Translations under genes and position numbers: made by a program
Part shown: in pieces, positions 8,138 through 16,869 of the stretch
Layout of the letters: each line of letters starts with the position of its first letter
How positions within the stretch are numbered: position 1 is the stretch's first letter
The notes under the pieces: generated by a model
Told to the model about the DNA's origin: nothing
The model's input: only the letters and a program-made list of their open reading frames with translations
The model's database searches: none
Assembly (NCBI GenBank): GCA_029060065.1
Contig: JAIDUT010000044.1
Coordinates: 1 to 49,792 of the forward strand
Length of the DNA: 49,792 bases
From: Clostridia bacterium
GTDB lineage: Bacteria; Bacillota; Clostridia; Christensenellales; UBA3700
Direction of reading: 5' to 3'

Positions 8138-8575
8138 ATGGCAAACGAAAAGAAAGTAAAGGCAACTGAAAGCGTAGAAAGCACGACCACGGCGGAAGTA
8201 TCGGCAACGACCGAAAAAAGACTTGTGGTAGAGCGTGAAAAGTTCATTGCGAAAGACGGTCGAGAGATGTGGGGCTACGCTGTACACGGAAAAGTACGCG
8301 GACGTGATACAAAAGTAGACTTCAACGCTTATGACCAAGGCGGATATGAAGTGTTGGATATGGTATTCGACATTAAGCCTACCGCTGACCTTTTGATGCG
8401 TGAAGAAAGTATGACGGACGGCGATACGGGCGAAATTCGCAAATACACGATTTACGAAGTCAAGAATATTGACGAGGACGGCGACGAGATTTCTTGCCGT
8501 ATCAAGCCTGCAAGGGATAGCGACAAATCAATACTCGCCTATTTGTTGAAGAAGTTGAATAGACAAACGGCGTAA
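8138..8575 (+). CDS. Small element protein, candidate ssDNA-binding protein
   Basis: 145 residues: a disordered, charged Thr/Ala/Glu-rich N-terminus (about 1-30) followed by a compact strand-rich domain (RLVVEREKFIAKDGREMWGYAVHGKVRGRDTKVDF) and a basic C-terminal helix. No membrane segment. AAAGGAAAA precedes the ATG. Its size, cytoplasmic character and place just before the surface-protein genes match the position of the single-stranded DNA-binding gene V-type protein in filamentous phages; there is no diagnostic motif, so the role is inferred from context. Confidence 0.5.
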   Translation: MANEKKVKATESVESTTTAEVSATTEKRLVVEREKFIAKDGREMWGYAVHGKVRGRDTKVDFNAYDQGGYEVLDMVFDIKPTADLLMREESMTDGDTGEIRKYTIYEVKNIDEDGDEISCRIKPARDSDKSILAYLLKKLNRQTA

Positions 8576-8595
8576 GTATATATATTGTATATATA

Positions 8596-8636
8596 AAAAG
8601 AGGGGGTGGTGTATAACTATCCCCTTTTATGCTTTT
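8596..8636 (+). terminator. Hairpin after the 145-residue protein
   Basis: AAAAGAGGGG (from 8596) can pair with CCCCTTTT (8621-8628) around a loop, followed by ATGCTTTTT. It could partially terminate, separating the upstream genes from the surface-protein genes. Confidence 0.4.
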
Positions 8637-8681
8637 TAGACGGTTGAATAAAGGTAACGAAATGTAGAGAGGAAAAGGAAA

Positions 8682-8891
8682 ATGGTAATTAGGAACTTTA
8701 TTGAAGTAACGAACTTTGACGACGGTGCGAACGTGTTAATACCTATTGATAAGATATTGGGTATTGTGTGTGATAGTGGCGGTAACGTATTTATTGAAAT
8801 GGGAACGGATAACAGAACTGTGTCGTCGGGTATTCTTGTAATTGAGAGTTACGACGAAATCAAAAATAAATTAAAAGCAAGTGAGGCGTAA
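8682..8891 (+). CDS. Small FlbD-like protein
   Basis: 69 residues, MVIRNFIEVTNFDDGANVLIP, then DKILGIV, a strand pair around EMGTDNRTVSSGILVIESY and a final helix DEIKNKLKA. The order of strand, polar turn, hydrophobic strand and 'ES-x-EI' helix resembles the FlbD-type small fold found both near flagellar genes and in phages. The likeness is by eye only. AGAGGAAAAGG precedes the ATG. It is followed after 5 bp by the large InlB-repeat protein, so the two are translationally close. Confidence 0.55.
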   Translation: MVIRNFIEVTNFDDGANVLIPIDKILGIVCDSGGNVFIEMGTDNRTVSSGILVIESYDEIKNKLKASEA

Positions 8892-8896
8892 ATCTA

Positions 8897-10501
8897 ATGT
8901 ACGAATTAAAAAGACATAAAAAAAGTGATAAAATCAAGTGGATATTTACGAGCATAACGTTTTTGCTTATTTCTGTAATGCTTGTTGGTTTTGGGTTGCA
9001 ACTCTTTGGCACAGGCAAATTAAAACCGTCCGAGTGGTTTACAAAATCTAATACCGAGGAAGTAATGTCGGGCAATGTTGAAAACGAAATGACGGCAACA
9101 TCTTCCGTTACTCCTCTTTCTATGGCGGTTTCGACAACTGTTGAGCCACGAGCAAACAATTATTCTTTACCTTCTTGGTGGAACGAAGGTAATGGTCCGG
9201 TAACAGGTTATTATTGTATATCTAGCAATGTTGGGAATTTGAACGATTTTGTTGGTTGCGTTGACCTTAGAAGCACTGAAGTATTTGGCAAGTCGGAGTT
9301 TGACGGATATGATAACGCTTTTATTTTTACTGCTCCTTCGTTTGACGGATATTCTGTTAAGAAATTGAGTGTTGATATTTATGGTTGTAGTTACGACCCC
9401 GGAAATGGTCGTTGCCCAAGTATGCCGTGGAATGCTCATAGCGACTATTGTGAATTTACTCCTAATTCTTTTTATGATACTCTTAAGTATTCATTTGAGT
9501 GTTCTTCGATAGGCAATGATAGATATACTTGCGGTGAATTTTACAACCCTTGGCGTGACGCTATTGGTATGTACATAGATTCTCTTCATTTTCTTTTTAA
9601 TATTGAATATGAGTTCGCAAAAGAACCTATTCCCCTTCCTGATAGTCCTGTAAAAGAAGGTTACACTTTCGTGGGTTGGTATTATGACGAGGCATTTACT
9701 AAACCTTATGATAATAAGCCTATTTTTGAGGATACCAACCTTTATGCAAAATTTGAAATTAACCGTTATAATGTCACTTTTAATTCAAATGATGGAAGTG
9801 ACGTTGCAAGTCAAGTTGTAGATTGGAATACGGTAGCAAACCTCACTACGCCAACACGTGACGGTTATGCTTTTAAGGGGTGGTATTTGTCAGACGGAAC
9901 GCAATATACAAACCAACCTATTAAAAGCAATACTACGCTTACGGCGCATTGGGAAAGGAATAGGTTTACAGTTACATTTAATACTGACGGCGGTAGTGAA
10001 ATTGAAAGTCAAACAGTTAGTTTGAACGCAAGCGTACAATTATCTACTACCACTAAAAAAGGCTTTAATTTTGTTGGTTGGTTTTTACAGGACGGAACGG
10101 AATATACAAATCAACCTATAACGGACGATATTGAACTTACGGCACGTTGGGAAGTGATTATATGTACTGTAACTTTCTATGTTGACGGTAAAGTTTATGA
10201 GGTTAAAGAAGTGGAATATGGCACTGCCCTGTCAGAGGTAGTTGAAGTTGCGTCTACAATGAACTTGCAAGTAATGTCACTGAGTTTAAGCGACGATACG
10301 CTTATTGGCGAAGTCGTTGACGAAATGAATACCGTAATAGGCGATTTAGATGTAACTGTCGCGATAATGAATGGTAAGGACAAAATTGTAAATACCGTTA
10401 AAAACAATAAATGGGCTGTTGTTGGCGGTCTTGTTGGTATTGTGGTATTGATTGTAGTCGTAATGGGTATTAGCAGTAGTGTTAAACGCAGAAAGCGTTA
10501 A
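8897..10501 (+). CDS. Surface protein with N- and C-terminal membrane anchors and InlB-type repeats
   Basis: 534 residues. A basic start (KRHKKSDKIKW) precedes a membrane segment at about 14-36; residues about 235-418 hold three Listeria-Bacteroides (InlB B-type) repeats, each ending near GWY or GWF and with HWE/RWE closers; a second hydrophobic segment (VVGGLVGIVVLIVVVMGI) and RRKR end the protein. The topology is an extracytoplasmic body held at both ends, or a signal sequence plus C-terminal anchor as in filamentous-phage pIII adsorption proteins. InlB repeats commonly appear in adhesins of gut Clostridia. GAGG precedes the start. Candidate pIII-type receptor-binding protein; adhesion is inferred. 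Confidence 0.65.
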   Translation: MYELKRHKKSDKIKWIFTSITFLLISVMLVGFGLQLFGTGKLKPSEWFTKSNTEEVMSGNVENEMTATSSVTPLSMAVSTTVEPRANNYSLPSWWNEGNGPVTGYYCISSNVGNLNDFVGCVDLRSTEVFGKSEFDGYDNAFIFTAPSFDGYSVKKLSVDIYGCSYDPGNGRCPSMPWNAHSDYCEFTPNSFYDTLKYSFECSSIGNDRYTCGEFYNPWRDAIGMYIDSLHFLFNIEYEFAKEPIPLPDSPVKEGYTFVGWYYDEAFTKPYDNKPIFEDTNLYAKFEINRYNVTFNSNDGSDVASQVVDWNTVANLTTPTRDGYAFKGWYLSDGTQYTNQPIKSNTTLTAHWERNRFTVTFNTDGGSEIESQTVSLNASVQLSTTTKKGFNFVGWFLQDGTEYTNQPITDDIELTARWEVIICTVTFYVDGKVYEVKEVEYGTALSEVVEVASTMNLQVMSLSLSDDTLIGEVVDEMNTVIGDLDVTVAIMNGKDKIVNTVKNNKWAVVGGLVGIVVLIVVVMGISSSVKRRKR

Positions 10502-10513
10502 GCGAGGTGCATA

Positions 10514-11041
10514 ATGAAAACGTTGAGTAAAGTTATAACGTGGGTATTAGTTGCCATTGTTCTTTTAGGCGTCGTGGGTATGCTCTACTCTTTTATTGGA
10601 AACGGTCAGCGCAATTTTTACATTCGATACGGAAGCGAAGTAATGCCTACTTCCACAGACAATTTAGCCTTTGAAAAAGATGCTTGCAATGTTATTTATT
10701 GCGGTACTCTTACAGGGCAAAAAGTTGAGTATACGGTAACAATAGCATTGGACACGTCGAATATGTCTAATACTTCATTTAAGTTGAATGATAGTTCCGC
10801 TGACTTCAAATATGATTTGTACGGCTATGATTGTACCGCTTTATTTAACGTTGAAGTATTTGACGATTACTTTGTATTCTTCATTCCCAAAGATTTGACT
10901 TTGACTAAAATTTTGCAAAATAAGTATTCACAAGATACCATTACTGACGTAGTGGACGTTGATTTGTGGGAAAAGGACTATTTCGTATTGACTGTTACGG
11001 ATAAGGTCGAACGTAGTAGCACAGTAATTAGATTTCATTGA
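10514..11041 (+). CDS. Membrane-anchored extracytoplasmic protein
   Basis: 175 residues. Residues about 8-29 (VITWVLVAIVLLGVVGMLYSFI) form one membrane anchor, leaving a strand-rich outer domain with two cysteines at the start (CNVIYC) and a third in YDCTALF. No family recognised. It sits between the 534- and 662-residue surface proteins, each preceded by a GAGGT ribosome site, 12 and 8 bp gaps, so all three are probably made together as parts of one envelope-spanning or virion structure. Confidence 0.6.
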   Translation: MKTLSKVITWVLVAIVLLGVVGMLYSFIGNGQRNFYIRYGSEVMPTSTDNLAFEKDACNVIYCGTLTGQKVEYTVTIALDTSNMSNTSFKLNDSSADFKYDLYGYDCTALFNVEVFDDYFVFFIPKDLTLTKILQNKYSQDTITDVVDVDLWEKDYFVLTVTDKVERSSTVIRFH

Positions 11042-11049
11042 GGTAACGT

Positions 11050-13038
11050 ATGCAAAAAGCAAGAAAACAATTATATATAAAACTGATTGTACTACTCCTT
11101 TTGGCGTTAGTAATTTTATCGTTGATTTGCAGTAATATATCAACTGCGTTTGCCTCGACGGACAACGTAATGCAATTTGATAGTACAAACGTATTGGACG
11201 ATTTGAAAGGTGGTACAATAGGCGGTAAATCATTTGATTTGGCTGACTATCCTTATGACGAAAAAGTTAAGCCACAAATAATTGGTTTAGTGGAATATTG
11301 TTATAGTTATTATGAAAGTCGTCAATCAAACTATGGTTTGTACGTTTACATATATAATCCACAAGGTCGTGATTTTGATACAAATACCGACCGCAATAAA
11401 ATTTCACTTTCTTATGGTGATAATGCAAGTTATAACAAATATGCTTTGAAATATCTTAACTGCTCTATTGCAAAAGGTACGGAAGGGCTTTTTTATAAAT
11501 TCAAAGTAAATCTATCGGAATTTGAACGCGCTTTGATTTTGAACGGTGTAAAACAAGCAGAACGTGTATATAAGATTGCAGGGCTTGAATTGTCTTTGAA
11601 AAATGAAGTAACTGACTATGCAGTAGCACAAACATATAAATATAGTGGATATTCAAAGGGTTATGCTCCGTTTGAGGGCGCGGAAAGCACGTTGTCGTGT
11701 GTTGTTGACGGTATAGATAAATATTTGCAATTAAACGTACATTCTACATATTGGCGTCCGTCGGGTACAAATGGCGATTCGTATTCACGTGATACTTTAC
11801 ATTCTGTTTATTTTTCAGTTCCAAACTATTTGATTGAGGAATACGGCGAAATGACGGCTGTACACGCTACTTGGTTAAATGCTCTTACCTCTCCTGTGTT
11901 TGTTACAGGTAATGAAACTGTATATAATGAGATAAACAAGTATTTGGGAAAATATGTTGACGGCGGTAAATTTCAACTTTCAAGTAGTGATAACTCTAAT
12001 ACTGATTTGAAATACGCTCTTATTGCCTCAAAGTTGATTGAGAGTGCAACTTGGAACAATGCTTCGTATGGCAGTTCTTATATAAGTTACAATGCAAATC
12101 GAAAGTATACAAGTTCGGACATTGACATTTATACACTTGCGTATTGCTTTCTTGCTGATAGCGTTTCGGGCGAACGTAATGCGGATAATTATGTTTTGCC
12201 CGCCGAAATGCTTGTTGGCGATAAGGAAAAAAATATAAGAGGTTGGTTTGAAACCTATACTGAAAAATACGGTGGCGAACTTGTGAATAATCGTTTTAGT
12301 AAAGATTTATTTGCGGAAGTTGCCGACAGTTTTACTGATATAACGATACGCAAAGACGATACATTTACATTGACTGACGAGGTGATCTCACAGAGTTTAT
12401 GGCAAAAGTTCATCGGTGGTGGCTATAACGTAACTGGTCAAAATCAGTATAACGTATCTGCTATTAAACGTGTAGATAATACCGATTTTAAGGCAACAAA
12501 AACGCAGACTTGCGACGGGCTATACATAAATGAAAGTGACTATGACGAATTTAAGAAGTTTTACGATAATGTTACTAGCAAAGATAAGCCCGAAACGGTT
12601 TACTTATTTAGATATTATCAATCGTCATATACGCATAATGAGGTTGCAACATATACAAGAGGAAAGGACGACGCTTTAATAAAAAGTTTTGCTTATAACT
12701 TTGTTGATACAAATGCGTACTTTATGCAAATGTGGGTACAACTTGACTTTGATATTATTGACGTGACTTTTACAAAGGATAACGTTGATACTGTTATTCC
12801 AGTAGTAATGTCGCCTGTCGATTTAGCGACTGACGGCGATACTACACTGTTTCCAAACAATGACAAAGACAATTGGTTGAAAATAGTTATTGCGGTTGTT
12901 TCGTTTATTCTATTGTGTGTAATTTTTGCGCCTATATTGCCGTATTTAATTCAATTTATTATAGGGCTTATAGCACTACCCTTTAAGTTGCTTGGTGCAG
13001 TATTTAAGGGCATAAGTAAAGCCGTAAGGCGAAAATAA
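11050..13038 (+). CDS. Large secreted protein with C-terminal membrane hairpin
   Basis: 662 residues. A cleavable-looking signal peptide (hydrophobic core about 9-30, AFA before ST) leads into a long exported domain rich in Tyr, Asn, Ser and Thr with no recognised family. Near residue 614 a strongly hydrophobic region (VVSFILLCVIFAPILPYLIQ and following) ends in a basic tail AVRRK, suggesting two passes or an amphipathic hairpin. In the phage reading this is a second minor virion or entry protein; in other readings it is an uncharacterised envelope protein. GAGGTAAC precedes the ATG. Confidence 0.6.
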   Translation: MQKARKQLYIKLIVLLLLALVILSLICSNISTAFASTDNVMQFDSTNVLDDLKGGTIGGKSFDLADYPYDEKVKPQIIGLVEYCYSYYESRQSNYGLYVYIYNPQGRDFDTNTDRNKISLSYGDNASYNKYALKYLNCSIAKGTEGLFYKFKVNLSEFERALILNGVKQAERVYKIAGLELSLKNEVTDYAVAQTYKYSGYSKGYAPFEGAESTLSCVVDGIDKYLQLNVHSTYWRPSGTNGDSYSRDTLHSVYFSVPNYLIEEYGEMTAVHATWLNALTSPVFVTGNETVYNEINKYLGKYVDGGKFQLSSSDNSNTDLKYALIASKLIESATWNNASYGSSYISYNANRKYTSSDIDIYTLAYCFLADSVSGERNADNYVLPAEMLVGDKEKNIRGWFETYTEKYGGELVNNRFSKDLFAEVADSFTDITIRKDDTFTLTDEVISQSLWQKFIGGGYNVTGQNQYNVSAIKRVDNTDFKATKTQTCDGLYINESDYDEFKKFYDNVTSKDKPETVYLFRYYQSSYTHNEVATYTRGKDDALIKSFAYNFVDTNAYFMQMWVQLDFDIIDVTFTKDNVDTVIPVVMSPVDLATDGDTTLFPNNDKDNWLKIVIAVVSFILLCVIFAPILPYLIQFIIGLIALPFKLLGAVFKGISKAVRRK

Positions 13039-13057
13039 AATAGTGAGGTAAATATAA

Positions 13058-13507
13058 ATGATTTGGAATAAACAAACGGGTAAAAAATATTATTCTGTTC
13101 AAGAAAAGATAAAGCATTATAGTAGTATGCTTGAAAGAAAAGATATTTCTTTAGATAAGAAGAAACTTGCTAAACAAAGGCTTATTGAATTGAAAGCAAT
13201 AGATAATTGTTTGTATGACGAGCCTACAATGATTATTACTGACGATAAATATTTTGGTAATCCTAGTTCTAAACTTCGTGCTTGCGTCGTTGTGGGCGTA
13301 GACAACAAACAACAGTTATTGGCTTGTCCTGTACGTAAAAGAACAATTAAAACTGTAATTCTTGAAAATGATACTGATAGACAAATGGACAGTACAGTTA
13401 AAATTCTTAAACGAAAAGACGTTTATGAAACAAAGAATATAAGTGGTTTGGCTTCTTTGACAAGTGGCGATAAGAAAAAGATAAAAGCAATTCACGGTAA
13501 AAAATAA
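13058..13507 (+). CDS. Cytoplasmic protein with weak PemK/MazF-like pattern
   Basis: 149 residues: a coiled N-terminal helix region (SVQEKIKHYSSMLERKDISLDKKKLAKQ is helical) and a strand-rich C-terminal domain with NPSSKLRACVVVGVDNKQQ, LLACPVRKR and a closing TSGDKKKIKA. The 'KLR-x-VVV-x-D ... PV' and 'L(T/A)SGDKKKI' spacing recalls PemK/MazF toxins, but key residues are not clear and no antitoxin is next to it. GAGGTAAA precedes the start. Function unknown; a nuclease toxin is only a possibility. Confidence 0.5.
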   Translation: MIWNKQTGKKYYSVQEKIKHYSSMLERKDISLDKKKLAKQRLIELKAIDNCLYDEPTMIITDDKYFGNPSSKLRACVVVGVDNKQQLLACPVRKRTIKTVILENDTDRQMDSTVKILKRKDVYETKNISGLASLTSGDKKKIKAIHGKK

Positions 13508-13610
13508 CAGCGACTTGTTGGGTCGCTGTCGGTGGACTTATTACCACTCACCGCTGTTGAGAAGCGGTGCCTACTGACTAATAGGTATTACCTTTCGTGG
13601 TCGGTAAGGC
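13508..13610 (+). other. Cluster of four hairpins between element genes
   Basis: Starting right after a stop codon: CAGCGAC/GTCGCTG (13508-13528, 7 bp, 7-nt loop); GTGG/CCAC (13532-13547); CACCGCT/AGCGGTG (13549-13569, 7 bp, 7-nt loop); CCTA/TAGG (13570-13585); TTACC/GGTAA (13588-13607). No T-runs follow the strong stems, so they are not simple terminators. Filamentous phages keep packaging signals and origins in exactly such a hairpin-rich intergenic segment; a structured RNA is the other reading. Confidence 0.55.
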
Positions 13611-13664
13611 AATTATATATGATTATTGTTGTAAAAGTCAAACAAATTTACAAAAAAAAATAAA

Positions 13665-13684
13665 TTTGAAAGTGTACTTTCAAA
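13665..13684. repeat. Dispersed palindrome, copy 1
   Basis: TTTGAAAGTGTACTTTCAAA lies just upstream of the ribosome site of the 75-residue gene. Identical to copy 3 (19471-19490); copies 2 and 4 differ at the two centre bases. Confidence 0.7.
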
Positions 13685-13695
13685 AAGGAAAGAGA

Positions 13696-13923
13696 ATGAC
13701 AATGAGAGATACGGCAAATTTGATTAAAACGCAAGAGCAATATGAGAGTTTGAAAACTCTATGCGCCAACGAATTGGGAACGACTACGGATAACGTGGAT
13801 ATAGGACTTATTGCGGATATAGGCGACGGCAAATATAAAATAAAGGTAGTGTACAAACATAGTTATTTATACGCAATGATATATGACGGAAAAAGAATAA
13901 CGGAATACGTGAGGTTGATATAG
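13696..13923 (+). CDS. Small element protein, unknown
   Basis: 75 residues, MTMRDTANLIKTQEQYESLK, then a helix (CANELGTTTDNVDIGLIADI) and a strand hairpin KYKIKVVYKHSYLYAMIYD. No membrane segment and no family recognised. The frame is open further upstream to 13597, but that part crosses the hairpin cluster and the palindrome, and AAGGAAAG is spaced for the ATG at 13696 (or 13702). It ends 2 bp before the next start, so it is co-translated with the membrane protein downstream. Confidence 0.55.
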   Translation: MTMRDTANLIKTQEQYESLKTLCANELGTTTDNVDIGLIADIGDGKYKIKVVYKHSYLYAMIYDGKRITEYVRLI

Positions 13924-13925
13924 TA

Positions 13926-14141
13926 ATGAAAGTAATTGATTACGTAGGCTGGATAGTTGGTTTTTTGATTGGCGTTGGTGTGCCTAGTTTGATTTTGTTT
14001 ATTGTCAATTATGCAAAAAAGCATAAAGGACAGCAACCGTCAAAGGGTGTTAAAACGCTAATAAGATTATTAAACGTAATAATTTTTGTAGTGGTGTTGG
14101 CGGAAATAGGTTACTTTATCTATACGGGGGTACGACTATGA
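13926..14141 (+). CDS. Two-pass 71-residue membrane protein
   Basis: Two hydrophobic segments, about 8-28 (VGWIVGFLIGVGVPSLILFI) and about 46-67 (LIRLLNVIIFVVVLAEIGYF), are joined by a basic loop KKHKGQQPSKGVK. The stop overlaps the Zot-like start by four bases (ATGA), implying translational coupling and a joint function. By size and position it could be a small virion or assembly membrane protein (pVI-like, or even the major coat precursor), but nothing in it decides this. Confidence 0.6.
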   Translation: MKVIDYVGWIVGFLIGVGVPSLILFIVNYAKKHKGQQPSKGVKTLIRLLNVIIFVVVLAEIGYFIYTGVRL

Positions 14142-16315
14142 ACGCTAACGGAAACGGAAAAAGACGCTTTAATTATCGTCATATAATTTGTGTAATGATA
14201 ACGCTTGGTTGCTTGGCTTGCTCGTTGTTCCGCTATTCAAGTGCGCTTGGTAGAATCATTGAGGGCGGACGTGATTTTGGGCTTTCTATTGCCTACTATT
14301 TTTGTGAAATGTTTGGTATTGAGCATAATATCACGCCAACAGTCAATGACTTGCCAAAGATACCGTTTTTCGACTTTGCGCAATCTCCTGCGCCGTCAAC
14401 TCCTCTGCCCGATACTACTGACGGCTTTAAGGCGAATTGGACGGTATATTGGCAGTTGTGGGCTACGAAAGCAAACTTTATGGGATATTTGTCGTTCCTT
14501 GGCGACGTACTTTTTTATACTTTTTGTTGTACAATTACAATCATATTGCCACTTGTAGGCGGTTTGTATTTGTACTTAAAAAGATACTTCAAAAAGGTAA
14601 ATAATGATTACAACAAGGATAGCCGTCCGCTAAAAGTGTGCAAATGGCTTACGGCTCATACATACTCCCCCGTCAAAAGATTTGTTGTGGGGCTTTGGGC
14701 TTTTATAAAAGAGCATAAGCAGTACGTCATAGTGTGGGGCTTTATATGGGCGTTTAACTTCAATATAATTGCAATCGTGCTTGAATTTTTGGCATATTAC
14801 TTTTATTTTGTAGTGTCCTTTGACGTAGCGAGTATTTATCGGCAAGTATACAAACTATTTCTTGACCTGTCAGTACCGTTAAAGGCTATACCCGTATGGG
14901 CTTGGGTAATGATAGGGCTTGGGTGGTTTGACAACTTCCGCAAAAAAATAGCGTACGCAACTCTAAATCATTACGAAATGCGAAATCGTGGCTTTGTCAA
15001 CGCCCGTCCTATCGTATTTATGACGTGCGGTACAATGGGAAAGAAAAAGACAACGACGATAACGGATATGGGGCTTTCGCAAGAGGTAATGTTTCGTGAT
15101 AAAGCATTGGAAAAGTTGCTTGAAAACGACTTAAAATTTCCATACTTCCCTTGGATAAATTTGGAAAATGAGTTAAAACGTGCAATGCAATACCACGAAG
15201 TATATAATCTTGCTACGGTGCGAAAATTCGTCTATAAAAAGGCGAAAAGGTGGCAAAAGACTAAAACGCAAAGTAAACTCTTTGACTATGAATATGAACG
15301 CTATGGGTTTACTTACGACGATAAATTGAAAATTGTCAACGTGTGGGAAGTAATTGAGAATTACGCTCAACTATACTTTATCTATATAATACAGTCGTCT
15401 TTGATTATTTCTAATTATTCTATACGTGTGGACGCTGTTTTGAGTGATTTAGGCAACTTCCCTATGTGGAATAGCGACTTTTTTAAGCGTGATAGTAGGC
15501 TTATAGATAGTTTCTCGCGCCACTCTCATATCTTGGACTTTGACAGTCTACGGCTTGGGCGTAAAGTTGTTAAAAATAACATTAACGCAAACAACTTCGA
15601 GTTTGGCGTCGTAGTAATTACGGAAGTTGGCAAAGAGCGTGGCAATAATCTTGAATTACAAGAAAAGAAAAAGAAAGATATTGACACAAATCAAAAAAAT
15701 GACTTGTTCAATAGTTGGCTTAAAATGGTACGCCACTCCGCCACCGTAGACAACTTCCCTTTTGTAAGGGTAATCGTTGACGAGCAACGTCCTGAAAGTT
15801 GGGGTGCAGACGCTCGCGATTTATGCGAAATCGTACATATACGCGAAGGCGGAGATACACGACTTGCAATGCCTTTCTTCTCACTTGCTGAATTGCTTTA
15901 CGACTGGATACTTGGCAAGTTTTCAGGGCTATATTATCAATATAGATATGTGCGTAGTGATAAGACCGTGCCTATGTATGCTCTCAAAGCGTTTACGGCG
16001 AAAATAGACCACTACTACACGCGAATTTATAATCGTTTTGGATACTGCCGTTTGCAGGTGCAAACCGAAAGCGGAACGCAAGACGGACAACGTGACGAAA
16101 ACAAATACTATTTAATGCCTAAAAAGATTTATAGTAAGCGTTTTTCCACTGACTGTTATTCGGACTATTTTACAGAAAAAGCGTTACGCTCTCCCGTCGG
16201 TATCGACGATTTGAGGGAATACGAAACCGAAAAAGCAACGTTTAGCGAACTTCGCTTACAAAATAGTTACTTTGTCAATGACCTATTAAATGGCTTGACT
16301 GAAAATAAAAAATAA
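14138..16315 (+). CDS. Zot-like membrane-anchored assembly ATPase
   Basis: 725 residues. Four probable membrane segments lie in the first 265 residues (about 16-34, 120-147, 195-240, 248-262), followed by a cytoplasmic ATPase-like domain. MTCGTMGKKKTTT near residue 295 aligns with the P-loop GxxGxGKS of Zot/pI proteins, though the last glycine is replaced by lysine; FGVVVITEVGKERG near residue 478 fits the Walker B region. Zot-type proteins drive extrusion of filamentous phage. Usually they have one membrane segment after the ATPase, so the four-pass N-terminus is unusual. FtsK/TraG-like coupling ATPase is the alternative, but no conjugation genes accompany it. Confidence 0.6.
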   Translation: MNANGNGKRRFNYRHIICVMITLGCLACSLFRYSSALGRIIEGGRDFGLSIAYYFCEMFGIEHNITPTVNDLPKIPFFDFAQSPAPSTPLPDTTDGFKANWTVYWQLWATKANFMGYLSFLGDVLFYTFCCTITIILPLVGGLYLYLKRYFKKVNNDYNKDSRPLKVCKWLTAHTYSPVKRFVVGLWAFIKEHKQYVIVWGFIWAFNFNIIAIVLEFLAYYFYFVVSFDVASIYRQVYKLFLDLSVPLKAIPVWAWVMIGLGWFDNFRKKIAYATLNHYEMRNRGFVNARPIVFMTCGTMGKKKTTTITDMGLSQEVMFRDKALEKLLENDLKFPYFPWINLENELKRAMQYHEVYNLATVRKFVYKKAKRWQKTKTQSKLFDYEYERYGFTYDDKLKIVNVWEVIENYAQLYFIYIIQSSLIISNYSIRVDAVLSDLGNFPMWNSDFFKRDSRLIDSFSRHSHILDFDSLRLGRKVVKNNINANNFEFGVVVITEVGKERGNNLELQEKKKKDIDTNQKNDLFNSWLKMVRHSATVDNFPFVRVIVDEQRPESWGADARDLCEIVHIREGGDTRLAMPFFSLAELLYDWILGKFSGLYYQYRYVRSDKTVPMYALKAFTAKIDHYYTRIYNRFGYCRLQVQTESGTQDGQRDENKYYLMPKKIYSKRFSTDCYSDYFTEKALRSPVGIDDLREYETEKATFSELRLQNSYFVNDLLNGLTENKK

Positions 16316-16337
16316 AATATGTGAGGTAAAAAAAAAT

Positions 16338-16613
16338 ATGTTTAATTTAGCGGACAAAATTAAGTACTACAAAAGAAGATTTGTACTTGACGACGATAAT
16401 AAGCGTGGTTACGCTAGGGGTTTTGTCAATGGTGCTAGTGTAAATCATACGAAAGCGCATAATATTGACGATAAGAAAGAATTATCGTTGTCATATCGTG
16501 AATTAAAAAAAGCGAAAAATGCTGACGATAGGCGTATTATACTTGCTGATATTTGCTATTTGAAAGGCTGTTTGCAGGGTTATAATGAAAAAATGAAAAA
16601 CGATAAAAAATAG
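16338..16613 (+). CDS. Small basic helical protein, unknown
   Basis: 91 residues, MFNLADKIKYYKRRFVLDDDNKRGYARGF, mostly charged helix, 25 percent Lys/Arg, no membrane segment. GAGGTAAA precedes the start. It follows the Zot-like gene by 22 bp and precedes the structured region upstream of rep. No family recognised. Confidence 0.55.
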   Translation: MFNLADKIKYYKRRFVLDDDNKRGYARGFVNGASVNHTKAHNIDDKKELSLSYRELKKAKNADDRRIILADICYLKGCLQGYNEKMKNDKK

Positions 16614-16743
16614 AAGGTGTTATCCTTTTAGATTGCGGAGGCAAAAGAGAAAATGCAATACATAATAAAGCAAGTGAACGGTTTTCCGTAGCACAATGCA
16701 AAGACGAAAATGCAACTAAAAAGGTGCTATCCTTTTGAGTTGC
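16614..16743 (+). promoter_or_regulatory. Two hairpins with a conserved loop upstream of rep
   Basis: A repeated 23-bp unit AAGGTGYTATCCTTTT followed by RRRTTGC occurs at 16614-16636 and 16721-16743. The second is the right side of a 13-position stem, GCAACTAAAAAGG with CCTTTTGAGTTGC (16712-16743), loop TGCTAT; the first forms a shorter stem with loop TGTTAT. Sited in a 256-bp gap without a convincing ORF before rep, they look like control elements (antisense-RNA target, Rep-binding site or attenuator). No function can be read directly. Confidence 0.45.
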
Positions 16744-16869
16744 TTTCGGCAGGGCAAAAGTAATACGGAAAATGCGAACTGTCAAGCACATCGTGAAATA
16801 AAAGCGTAGCGATTATGTCGCGAAAGGTGCTTTACAGTACGCAAGTAAACGACGATAGAGGTAATAACT

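Noticed and set aside
13597..13695. N-terminal extension of the 75-residue element protein
   Set aside because: Crosses hairpins and a palindrome; ribosome site lies at the later ATG.
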